Part shown: one piece after another, positions 31,995-39,887 of the stretch
Layout of the letters: each line of letters begins with the position of its first letter
Position numbering within the stretch: position 1 is the first letter of the stretch
Assembly: GCF_036492245.1 (NCBI RefSeq)
Contig: NZ_AP025286.1
Location: forward strand, 1,178,001-1,242,000
DNA length: 64,000 nt
Source of the DNA: Treponema bryantii
Lineage (GTDB): Bacteria; Spirochaetota; Spirochaetia; Treponematales; Treponemataceae
Reading direction: 5' to 3'
Program-made: the position numbers and the translations under genes
Notes under the pieces: model-generated
What the model saw: only the letters and a program-made list of their open reading frames with translations
The model's database searches: none
Told to the model about the DNA's origin: nothing

Positions 31995-32864
31995 TTATAC
32001 AGTCCGCGCTAATTTACAGTTCCAAGAATCTGCGAGTTTTTCTACTGCAGATTCAGCCAGCTGCCTGGAAGCAAATACCCCAAAAACTGTTGAACCGGAG
32101 CCTGACATTTGTGCGTAATTACAGTTCAGGGCTTTTAAAGCCTCAATTGCTCGCCCAATCTCTTCGTATTTTTTAGAAATCACGGGCGTAAAAGTATTAA
32201 TAAAAGTCCAATTTTCCGGCGGCTTTCTGTAAACCAGCTCTAGCTCATCAAATTCAGGACTTACCAAAACTTTTCCACCGGCAAAAGCCTCATCCACCAG
32301 AGCATATGCTTCTTTAGTGGAAGAGCTCACCTTAGGAAAAATCAATACCAGGAAAAGGTCTTCTCGCCCATGGATTTTCTTTACCACTTCACCACGACCA
32401 GATACCAGAGCACAGCCCCGGCCTTGTTCATCGCAGTGCATAAAGAAAAAAACATCACTGCCTGTCTCGGCAGCAATATTATCCAGATCGCTGTCAGATA
32501 ACCTTACGTTACAAAGCTTTTCAAGCATTCTTACCAGAGCGGCTGCATCAGAAGAACCACCGCCAAGGCCTCCTCCAGAAGGAATTCCCTTCTTTAGTTC
32601 AACCTTAACACCTGGCACCTCACAGTCCACAACCTTACAAAATGCATTGTAAGCCTTTGTAAGAGTATTATTCTCAGGCAGTTCCATGTCGCTGCAATGC
32701 ACAAAACAGCCTTCTTCTGCTGTTACTGTCAAAGTCAACTCGTCAAATAAATCAACCGTCTGGAAAATACTCTCAATGCCATGAAATCCGTCTGCACGCC
32801 CGGGAAGTACCCGAAGACCAAAATTTATTTTTGCATACGCCCAGCCAGAAATTTCATGTTCCAT
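31995..32864 (-). CDS. ispE: 4-diphosphocytidyl-2-C-methyl-D-erythritol kinase
   Basis: 289 residues of the GHMP kinase fold. The ATP-binding motif GGGLGGGSSDAAAL lies near 96-109, the first motif (AYAKINFGL) near 8-16 holds the catalytic Lys, and the third GHMP motif (AQMSGSGSTVFG) lies near 252-263. It phosphorylates CDP-ME in the non-mevalonate isoprenoid pathway. A promoter TTGACT-16 bases-TATAAT lies only 7 bases before the ATG, with no Shine-Dalgarno, predicting a leaderless message. Confidence 0.94.
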   Translation of the reverse strand: MEHEISGWAYAKINFGLRVLPGRADGFHGIESIFQTVDLFDELTLTVTAEEGCFVHCSDMELPENNTLTKAYNAFCKVVDCEVPGVKVELKKGIPSGGGLGGGSSDAAALVRMLEKLCNVRLSDSDLDNIAAETGSDVFFFMHCDEQGRGCALVSGRGEVVKKIHGREDLFLVLIFPKVSSSTKEAYALVDEAFAGGKVLVSPEFDELELVYRKPPENWTFINTFTPVISKKYEEIGRAIEALKALNCNYAQMSGSGSTVFGVFASRQLAESAVEKLADSWNCKLARTV

Positions 32865-32871
32865 TAATATA

Positions 32872-32899
32872 ATTATATACTACTTTTGCTAGTAGTCAA
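32872..32899 (-). promoter_or_regulatory. Promoter 7 bases before ispE (leaderless)
   Basis: On the reverse strand TTGACT (32899-32894) and TATAAT (32877-32872) are 16 bases apart; the -10 box ends 7 bases before the start codon. It is the best-supported leaderless promoter in the window, since both boxes are good. Confidence 0.65.
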
Positions 32900-32910
32900 A
32901 CTTTTTTCGT

Positions 32911-32938
32911 TTATGACTTTTAGTCTCAAAAGTCATAA
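32911..32938. repeat. 11-bp perfect inverted repeat between ispE and the 33029 gene
   Basis: TTATGACTTTT / AAAAGTCATAA flank 6 bases. No T run follows on either strand, so it is not an ordinary terminator. It sits just upstream of the ispE promoter and in the leader or promoter region of the 33029 gene, which fits an operator. Confidence 0.4.
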
Positions 32939-33028
32939 AAAAACTTTTAAATTTTATAAATCTATTGTAAAATTAAATATCAATAAAAAAAATTTGAACT
33001 AAATAATAAAAAGTTTTGGAGTTAAAAA

Positions 33029-34006
33029 ATGAAAAAATCAGTTTTCGCATTAATTTTCCTTTTATTATCTGTTTTTGTTTATGCTGATAATTCTGAGCCT
33101 CAGGAAGAAGAACCGCAGCTTTTTTATGTAATTACCGCAGAAGAATTACAGCACTTTTTCCAATGCTGGAACTGGCTGCAAAATTGGGAAGAGGGTAAAA
33201 TTAAAATTCCTGATGATGAATTTGCAAGGGTATATGAAAATCAGATCGGAAAGAAACTTTTTTCTGCAATGCTTTATGAAAGCTTTTTTATAAACACAAA
33301 GAATAAAAATATTCAGAAACAGGTTAAAAAATATATTCAGAAAAACAATCTGGAAGAACAGCCTTTTGAAAAAGCCCTCTTGAAAAAATACAGTTCAAAG
33401 AAAACAACCAGTAAACAGGGAGATAAGAAAGTTATTCAATATTCTTATAAGGATTCTGAATTTGATGAGAATATAAATCTGTCAGATTTTTATGAAGTAC
33501 ATCCTTTTAATGATGAATTTGGAATTATGCTGTTCAATAATGACTGGAATGTTATGGCGAAACGGTCTATGGAAACTAAACAGCCAGTTGATGAAAAGAA
33601 ATTAATTTACATCATTGGCGGTGGAACAAACTCCATGACAATAACTGTAGAAGAATATGAAAATGTAACAGTAAATAATGTAAAAGATATAATCAATATT
33701 ACAAAACTGGATAATATTTCACAAAAGTATAATGATGACTGGTTTTTTGCAGAACCTGAAAAAATCGGTATACTGGAGAACTGTGGTGTTGATAATTATT
33801 ATGTAGGATATGGTATAGGCCCTGATTACTTTGTTCCAGAAATTGCCTGTGCAGATTTTGTAACTTGCATGTATAAGAAAAGTACAAACAAAGTTTATAA
33901 AATGCATATATATATGAATTATTCGAAAATTAATATAAATTATGAAATACGGAATAGAATCTATAACTATTTGAAGTTCTTTACCTTATTCTGCTATTGT
34001 GATTAA
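33029..34006 (+). CDS. Hypothetical secreted protein
   Basis: 325 residues with a clear signal peptide (residues 1-19, cut after VYA). The mature part starts with an acidic stretch (EPQEEEPQ) and then a helical region rich in Phe, Trp and Lys (HFFQCWNWLQNWEEG near 51-65). The second half is beta-rich with Asn and Tyr (VDNYYVGYGIGP). No family was recognised. TTGGAG lies 7 bases before the ATG. The gene is more AT-rich than its neighbours and stands alone, with no operon partner. Confidence 0.65.
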   Translation: MKKSVFALIFLLLSVFVYADNSEPQEEEPQLFYVITAEELQHFFQCWNWLQNWEEGKIKIPDDEFARVYENQIGKKLFSAMLYESFFINTKNKNIQKQVKKYIQKNNLEEQPFEKALLKKYSSKKTTSKQGDKKVIQYSYKDSEFDENINLSDFYEVHPFNDEFGIMLFNNDWNVMAKRSMETKQPVDEKKLIYIIGGGTNSMTITVEEYENVTVNNVKDIINITKLDNISQKYNDDWFFAEPEKIGILENCGVDNYYVGYGIGPDYFVPEIACADFVTCMYKKSTNKVYKMHIYMNYSKININYEIRNRIYNYLKFFTLFCYCD

Positions 34007-34091
34007 CAGTAACTTGTCCCAGTCTTGAATAACTTACTGATTTCTGTTAATATTGTTCAATATTTTTAAGGATATAAGGAGCTTTAAGAAA

Positions 34092-34646
34092 ATGAGTAAG
34101 CAGACACTCGAAGCAAAACTTCGTACAGCTACTGGTAAAACAGCTGCTAAAAATCTTCGCAAAGAAGGACGTATCCCTGCCGTTGTTTACAATTCAAAGG
34201 GCGAGGCTACATCTATCGAAGTTGGCGAAGTAGAATTCAACAAGATCTGGAGAACTATCACTCCAACAACTTCTATCACTCTTAACGTTGATGGAAAAGA
34301 ATCTCTCGCTTTGATCAAGGACGTTGAATACAACATCCGTAACGACAAAGTTCTTCACGCAGATTTCTTTGCACCAGATGCAGACGAAAAACTCGTTATG
34401 AAGATTAAGATCCACTACACAGGAACTCCAGCTGGTGTTCTTAAGGGTGGTTTCAAGAAAGAACGCAATAACGAAATCAAAATCAAGGCAGCTATTGCTG
34501 ACCTTCCAGAAACAATCACAGCTGATATTTCAGGAATCAACGTTAGTGAAGCTCTCCGTGTAAAGGATCTCAAGCTTGACAGCAAGGTTGAAGTTCTTAC
34601 AAGCGCTGAACTCCCACTCGTAACTGTATCTCCAGCTCGTGGTTAA
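34092..34646 (+). CDS. rplY: 50S ribosomal protein L25/Ctc
   Basis: 184 residues: an N-terminal L25 domain (about 5-95, with LRKEGRIPAVVY) that binds 5S rRNA and a C-terminal TL5/Ctc domain (about 100-184). The start was set at ATG 34092 because AAGGAG ends 10 bases before it; an upstream in-frame ATG at 34053 has no ribosome site. The Ctc form is a general stress protein in some bacteria. A strong terminator follows 48 bases after the stop. Confidence 0.95.
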   Translation: MSKQTLEAKLRTATGKTAAKNLRKEGRIPAVVYNSKGEATSIEVGEVEFNKIWRTITPTTSITLNVDGKESLALIKDVEYNIRNDKVLHADFFAPDADEKLVMKIKIHYTGTPAGVLKGGFKKERNNEIKIKAAIADLPETITADISGINVSEALRVKDLKLDSKVEVLTSAELPLVTVSPARG

Positions 34647-34688
34647 TTTCCACACCGCAAGGTACTCGCTAATTAGCACTTTTTAGTG

Positions 34689-34694
34689 TATAAT
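34689..34694 (+). promoter_or_regulatory. -10 box upstream of tilS
   Basis: TATAAT preceded by TG lies 35 bases before the tilS ATG. It would start transcription inside the terminator hairpin, so the tilS message would carry only a half-hairpin leader ending in Us. The -35 region is poor. Confidence 0.35.
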
Positions 34695-34729
34695 AAAGAC
34701 TGTTCTGTTTTCAGAACAGTCTTTTTTTT
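34695..34729 (+). terminator. Terminator of rplY that abuts the tilS start codon
   Basis: AAAGACTGTTCTG / CAGAACAGTCTTT encloses a 4-base loop and is followed by T residues that run straight into the ATG of tilS at 34730. Confidence 0.85.
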
Positions 34730-36136
34730 ATGTGTGAGTTTGAGAAGAAAGTTTGGAATGGTTTAATTGAATGCGGCTTACAGCTGGATTCTCCTGCCGG
34801 AAAAGTTATTGGCGGAGGTCAGCGCATCGGTGTTGCCGTATCGGGTGGAGCAGATTCTGTTTCGCTGCTGCTTTCTCTCTCTCAGTTTTTTTCGCCTTTA
34901 TATGTAATCACTGTAAATCATAATATACGGCCAGCTGCGGAGAGTCGCGGCGACGTGGACTTTGTTCTTGAAGTATGCGAAAGACTTCGCCGCGAGGGAC
35001 GGCAGATTGAATGCGATGTCGTGGAACTTGAGCGAGGGGCTGTTGCGGCAGAAGCGGAGAAGCGCGGCGGTGGTATAGAAGAAGCAGCTCGGTATTTACG
35101 TTACGCGGCGTTCGGACGTTTTGTGACGGAGCGGGGCTTGGATGCTCTGTGTCTTGCACATAACCGGAACGATCAGCTGGAGACGGTGCTCATGCGCTTT
35201 TTGCAGGGGAGCCCCGCGGAGGCTGCGGCTGGTATCAGAGCGCGGCGGGAATGTTTTATAAGGCCGCTGCTGGGAGTAACGCGGCGGGAAATCGAGGAAT
35301 ATGTGGCTAGCCGGGGCTTTGAGTGGCGGACGGATAAAACTAATTATGAGACGGATTATCTTCGTAATAAGATACGGCTTAAGCTTGTTCCATTTCTTGA
35401 TGAAAACTTTTCCGGCTGGCAGACTGCAGTTCTTAATGGAGCTCAGAAAGCTGCTGAAGATTCAAGGCTTATACAATCATGCATAGAAAAATATCCTCTT
35501 GTGCTTACAAAAGACGGTTCTGTTGAACTTCCTTTTTCAGATTTTCTTTCAGCTCCTGATGCTGTAAAATACCGTCTTTTACTCGAGGCCTGTAATAAAG
35601 CCGGTGAGACATCCCGTATACCTCATCAGTTTCTCAAAGATGTAATTTCTGTTTTTAATAACAAAACTTCAGAAAATAATTATGATTACTCTTTTATAAA
35701 GCATTTTTCTGATATAGACATCATCTGTGAAAAAAAGCATCTTTTTGTAAAAAAACACACAGAAAACAATACGGATTTGTTTTTTTCTGATATAATAGAA
35801 GAAACTGGAACATTTGAGTTTCCTTTCGGATTTTTAAATGTTTTTAATTACAGGGAGCAGAATGGACAGGGCTTTGTTTCTGTCAGTGCTGCAGAAGGAA
35901 GTGTTATAGACTGTGTTCCGATTCCTTTTCTGGTAAGGAATACAATTCCAGGTGATACTGTAATCTGTGCTGATAAATCGGAAAAAAAAGTTTCTGATAT
36001 TTTTTCAGACTGGCATGTTTCATCTGCTGAACGTCCGCTAATCCCGGTAATTCAGATTTTGAATGAAAAATCCCAGAGCATAAAAGCTGTTCTTGGTGGA
36101 TTTTTAGGATATAAGGATTGGATTGTAAAGTTATGA
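34730..36136 (+). CDS. tilS: tRNA(Ile)-lysidine synthase
   Basis: 468 residues. The PP-loop motif SGGADS lies near 40-45 in the ATP-pyrophosphatase domain, followed by VNHNIR and LAHNRNDQLET and by RPLLGVTR near 174-181. A TilS C-terminal domain ends the protein. It changes the wobble C of tRNA-Ile(CAU) to lysidine, an essential step. The ATG follows the rplY terminator with no Shine-Dalgarno. Positions about 34900-35340 are visibly richer in G+C than the rest of the gene. The stop overlaps the next start (ATGA). Confidence 0.92.
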   Translation: MCEFEKKVWNGLIECGLQLDSPAGKVIGGGQRIGVAVSGGADSVSLLLSLSQFFSPLYVITVNHNIRPAAESRGDVDFVLEVCERLRREGRQIECDVVELERGAVAAEAEKRGGGIEEAARYLRYAAFGRFVTERGLDALCLAHNRNDQLETVLMRFLQGSPAEAAAGIRARRECFIRPLLGVTRREIEEYVASRGFEWRTDKTNYETDYLRNKIRLKLVPFLDENFSGWQTAVLNGAQKAAEDSRLIQSCIEKYPLVLTKDGSVELPFSDFLSAPDAVKYRLLLEACNKAGETSRIPHQFLKDVISVFNNKTSENNYDYSFIKHFSDIDIICEKKHLFVKKHTENNTDLFFSDIIEETGTFEFPFGFLNVFNYREQNGQGFVSVSAAEGSVIDCVPIPFLVRNTIPGDTVICADKSEKKVSDIFSDWHVSSAERPLIPVIQILNEKSQSIKAVLGGFLGYKDWIVKL

Positions 36137-38235
36137 AAAAGTTAGTAATTAGTTGTCTTTTTTCGTTAGTTATTTCCTTTTCTGTAATTGCGCAGAATTC
36201 TGCTGCAGCGGCAAATAAAAATACTGCACTGCGATGTCTCAAACTTGCTGAAAACTGTCTTGTTGCCGGAGACTGGCAGAATGCTTTAAGTCAGGCTGAA
36301 CTTGGACTTTCATATGATAATTCAATTTCTGATCTTTATTATATAAAGGCTGCAGCTTCTCTTAATCTTGGTGGAACTAAGGCTGCTGCTCTCCGTCTTT
36401 TATCTTCTGCTTTTGAACGTTCAAGCTGGGCAGGGTATACAAAGAATGGAGCTCGTATTTTCCTTGCAGATCTTCTTTCTGATACAGGTCTATATGAAGA
36501 ATCTCTTTCTGTTATTGATAGTGAACCATTTATTTATTCTGCAGATGCAGAGTTTATCCGTATAAAGAATTATTATCGTATTGGAACTAAAGATTCTTTG
36601 AGTCAGGCTCGTCAGAGACTTAATAGTGACCGCAGAGTTTATCCATCTGATCAGCGTTTTTCTGAAATCTTTTTCATGTTTGAATCACTTTTTATGAGTG
36701 AAGCTGAACGAGATGGTCTAAAATATACTATCCCTCAGATTGTAATTACAATTGCAGATTCTTATATAGCAAAACTACCTGATTATTCAGACAGAAATCA
36801 GGAACTCGAACTGATGGCTGTTTCTTTTGCCCGTGGAGAGGAAAAACACCGTCTCATAAAAGCAATTGACGCCAAGAACAAGAACCTTAGTGCGCTGCTT
36901 GCTATTGCAGCCTTACGTGCCGGCATTTACACTGATGAGCAGGCTTTTGATATGTTCTTCAGCGCTTCCGGTTCTGAACTCTCTCTTGATTTACTTGAAA
37001 CTTTTATTGCACTTCTTTCTGATGAAGCTGTAATTCAGCGTGCTGCAGAAACTCTTGCTGATTATACAGGAACTCTTTATATCGATGAAAATATGGACCT
37101 TCAGTATGAGTTTACAGTTCAATATGAAAATGGCCGTCCTCAGTATATAAAATATGATGGAAATAACGACGGTGAAACAGAACTTTATTCTTCTTGTGAT
37201 TTTGGTGCTCCGATTTTTGTTTATTTCAATACAAGTCGAATTCAATTCTTCTATGATACTTTCCCGAGAATTTCAAAGGTTCATTATTCAGATAATAATC
37301 TGATCTTCAATTTCCTTCATGATGATTTTGTATTTTCACCTTTTGATTTTATGACTGATACAGTTTTTGCACGTACTGGAGCAGAATTCTATATTCCATA
37401 TATTTCAAAAGAAATTGCAATTCCTCTCCCTCAGGAACTCATTGAAAAGGCATCAAGTTTTGAACTTCCTGTTACTGAGCGTGATGACGCAAAAATTGTT
37501 TATACTCTTTCTGGTGGAAATATTGTATTTGCTGAGTTCTACGAAAAGAATAAACGTTATGCTTACTGTGATTTTACAAAAGAAAGCTCTCTCGTTCGTT
37601 TTGTTGATTATGATAATGATGGCAGTTTTGAAACTACAGAGTTTTATTCAGAAATACCTTTTGCGCAGGATGGCCTTCGCTCAGAAGAAAATGACCGCAT
37701 TATTTCAAGTGTATTCAACTTCATAGATGGCCGTTCAGATCTGTATCTCCGCAAAATTCAGGTAGACAGAAATGCAAATACTTTCTGCGAGTTCTCAGAG
37801 GAATATCTGGAATACAATGGAAAGGTAACTATCTGGGATAATGATGATAATGGTCTTCCAGACTGTCAGTATATTCGCTATCCGCAGAAAACAGATGAGT
37901 CATTAATCGAAGAGTCTTTGTATTTTGATTCAAATGGACTTCAGATTCTTTCAATCACTCTGGCTGATGGTGTGCCTGTTAAAATGAATGCAGAAGGCAC
38001 AGAGGTTATGGTATATGCCGGAGAAACTGAGGGACTCTATTGGATTGATCAGAAAGGAACTTTAGATGAAGAGACTTCTGTTTTAGATTTTGTTTCACGC
38101 GGTCTTGAACAGGGTAAGATAGATTTGTTTGATTATGAAGAACAGAGAATATCAGTTATAAAGGTTGGTTCTTCTTATTTCTGTCGTAAAGTTCCTGCAA
38201 CTGTTGTGTCGCTTGAAGAAGGAGCTGCTGAATAA
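36133..38235 (+). CDS. Secreted TPR protein with EF-hand-like calcium loops
   Basis: 700 residues with a signal peptide (about 1-21, ending VIAQ). Residues about 25-170 show tetratricopeptide-type helix pairs (ALRCLKLAENCLVAGDWQNAL, the LSLIDS region). The rest is beta-rich and contains three Asp/Asn-rich loops: one at about 340-351 (DGNNDGETE), one at about 496-507 fitting the full D-x-D-x-D-G-x5-E pattern, and one at about 571-579 (DNDDNGLPD). They resemble calcium-binding loops repeated in a propeller-like array. The start overlaps the tilS stop by 4 bases. A surface or periplasmic scaffold is likely; function unknown. Confidence 0.75.
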   Translation: MKKLVISCLFSLVISFSVIAQNSAAAANKNTALRCLKLAENCLVAGDWQNALSQAELGLSYDNSISDLYYIKAAASLNLGGTKAAALRLLSSAFERSSWAGYTKNGARIFLADLLSDTGLYEESLSVIDSEPFIYSADAEFIRIKNYYRIGTKDSLSQARQRLNSDRRVYPSDQRFSEIFFMFESLFMSEAERDGLKYTIPQIVITIADSYIAKLPDYSDRNQELELMAVSFARGEEKHRLIKAIDAKNKNLSALLAIAALRAGIYTDEQAFDMFFSASGSELSLDLLETFIALLSDEAVIQRAAETLADYTGTLYIDENMDLQYEFTVQYENGRPQYIKYDGNNDGETELYSSCDFGAPIFVYFNTSRIQFFYDTFPRISKVHYSDNNLIFNFLHDDFVFSPFDFMTDTVFARTGAEFYIPYISKEIAIPLPQELIEKASSFELPVTERDDAKIVYTLSGGNIVFAEFYEKNKRYAYCDFTKESSLVRFVDYDNDGSFETTEFYSEIPFAQDGLRSEENDRIISSVFNFIDGRSDLYLRKIQVDRNANTFCEFSEEYLEYNGKVTIWDNDDNGLPDCQYIRYPQKTDESLIEESLYFDSNGLQILSITLADGVPVKMNAEGTEVMVYAGETEGLYWIDQKGTLDEETSVLDFVSRGLEQGKIDLFDYEEQRISVIKVGSSYFCRKVPATVVSLEEGAAE

Positions 38236-38236
38236 T

Positions 38237-39865
38237 ATGAAACTGTTAGTAAAGTTTTTCTCAATTACAAGCTTATTGGCCTGTGTATTATTTTGTGTTT
38301 CCTGTAAATCTGTTCGTCAGCCGGATTCTGTTCCAGAGCCTTTAAACTATTGTGATGAAGATATCGTTCAAAATGAAATTGAACGCATCAATTCTTTTAT
38401 GGAAAAAGAACCTGTAAGAGCTTTATGGCGGGCAAGTCTTCTTGGACGTGAAGATGTAATTGAAAGATGTATAGATTATCTTTCAACTCGTCTGGAAGCT
38501 TCAATCGAAGATAAAAATTATCTTGATGCAAAAAGATATTATAAATCCATTATTGCTGTAAAGCCGGACTGGAAAGCAAAGAATTATTCCTATTCGCAGA
38601 TTGAAAAACTTGCTTATGCTGATATTCCTGGAATTACAAGTGTAAATAAAAAAGCACCTTCAAAGATTTCAGAATGTATGAAGGCTGCTGTTACTATCTG
38701 GGTAGACCGTGGAGTAAAAGTTAAAAATGGTGCCGGCTATGCAGATGTAATAATTGGTTCAGGCTTTTTTATTGATGAACGCGGATATATTGTAACAAAT
38801 CATCATGTAATTGATTCTATGGTAAATCCGAAATATGAAGGTTATTCTCGTTTATATATAAAGCTTTCTGATGATAATCTGACAAAGATTCCTGCAAAGG
38901 TTGTTGGTTATGATTCTTTACTTGATCTTGCACTGCTTAAAGTAGAAATTGTTCCGGAATATGTTCTTAATCTTGGTTCAAGTACAGACCTGGAAATAGG
39001 AGATAAGATTTCTGCAATAGGAACTCCTGTTGGTCTTGAAGGAACTCTTACTTCCGGTATTGTTTCATCTTTTGACCGTAAACTGCTTGCTCTTGGAAAT
39101 GTATTTCAGATTGATGCAGCTGTAAACTCAGGTAACTCAGGTGGTCCGTTAATCGACAGTAATTTAAAAGTACAGGCAATTGTTTTTGCAGGAATGCTTC
39201 AGTTGCAGGGCTTAAATTTTGCAATTCCTGTTGAATATCTTAAGCAGGAGCTTGTTTATCTTTATGGCCGTGGTGAGATTATTCATCCATGGATCGGTTG
39301 TTTTGGAAATACAAAACGTGAAGGACTTAAAAAACAGGGACTCGAAGTTCAGTATGTACTTTCCGGAGGCTCTGGATTTATGTCCGGCTTGAAACCTGGC
39401 GATGTTATTACATCATTTGATGGAAAACAGATTTCATCTCTTGATGATTTTAATTTTATGATGATGTCGTATGAAACAGAAACTATAGTAGAATGCTGTT
39501 ATATTTCTGCAGATGGTGAAGAAAAGAAATGTCTTGTATATCTGGATAAAAGACCGGAAAATCCATCTGTAACAGTTTATAATTCAGATTTGATTACCAG
39601 TTCTTTTGTTCCTCTTTTTGGAATGAAATTGATTCCTTCATCGACAACAAACAGAAATTCCTATACAATAGAAAAAATTATTCTGGGAAGTACTGCAGAC
39701 CAGATGAGTTTTTCTGAGAATGATTCTGTAACTATAAATGGTGTTCAGATTGATCAGAAGAATGAAGTTATAATAACAACACTTGCAACGAAAAGAAAAA
39801 AGAAGGCTTTTCTTGATGTATCTATGAGTCTTGCGACTAGTCTTGATAGCCCGTATTATTTTTAA
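38237..39865 (+). CDS. HtrA/DegP-like serine protease, lipoprotein
   Basis: 542 residues from ATG 38237, two bases after the previous stop. The N-terminal signal ends in LLAC (Cys 16) or VSC (Cys 23), either of which could be lipidated. A helical spacer of about 110 residues precedes the trypsin-like domain with His (NHHVID, near 190), Asp (DLALLK, near 231) and Ser (GNSGGP, near 302). A PDZ domain follows (SGLKPGDVITSFDG near 390) and perhaps a second, more diverged one at about 470-530. It should degrade misfolded envelope proteins. It lies between the TPR protein and lepA in one run. Confidence 0.87.
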   Translation: MKLLVKFFSITSLLACVLFCVSCKSVRQPDSVPEPLNYCDEDIVQNEIERINSFMEKEPVRALWRASLLGREDVIERCIDYLSTRLEASIEDKNYLDAKRYYKSIIAVKPDWKAKNYSYSQIEKLAYADIPGITSVNKKAPSKISECMKAAVTIWVDRGVKVKNGAGYADVIIGSGFFIDERGYIVTNHHVIDSMVNPKYEGYSRLYIKLSDDNLTKIPAKVVGYDSLLDLALLKVEIVPEYVLNLGSSTDLEIGDKISAIGTPVGLEGTLTSGIVSSFDRKLLALGNVFQIDAAVNSGNSGGPLIDSNLKVQAIVFAGMLQLQGLNFAIPVEYLKQELVYLYGRGEIIHPWIGCFGNTKREGLKKQGLEVQYVLSGGSGFMSGLKPGDVITSFDGKQISSLDDFNFMMMSYETETIVECCYISADGEEKKCLVYLDKRPENPSVTVYNSDLITSSFVPLFGMKLIPSSTTNRNSYTIEKIILGSTADQMSFSENDSVTINGVQIDQKNEVIITTLATKRKKKAFLDVSMSLATSLDSPYYF

Positions 39866-39887
39866 TTTGTGATTCAGGAGCTTTAAA

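Noticed and set aside
31620-32012. 130-residue + strand frame over tRNA-Gln and spoVG
   Set aside because: It is antisense to spoVG and runs through the tRNA.
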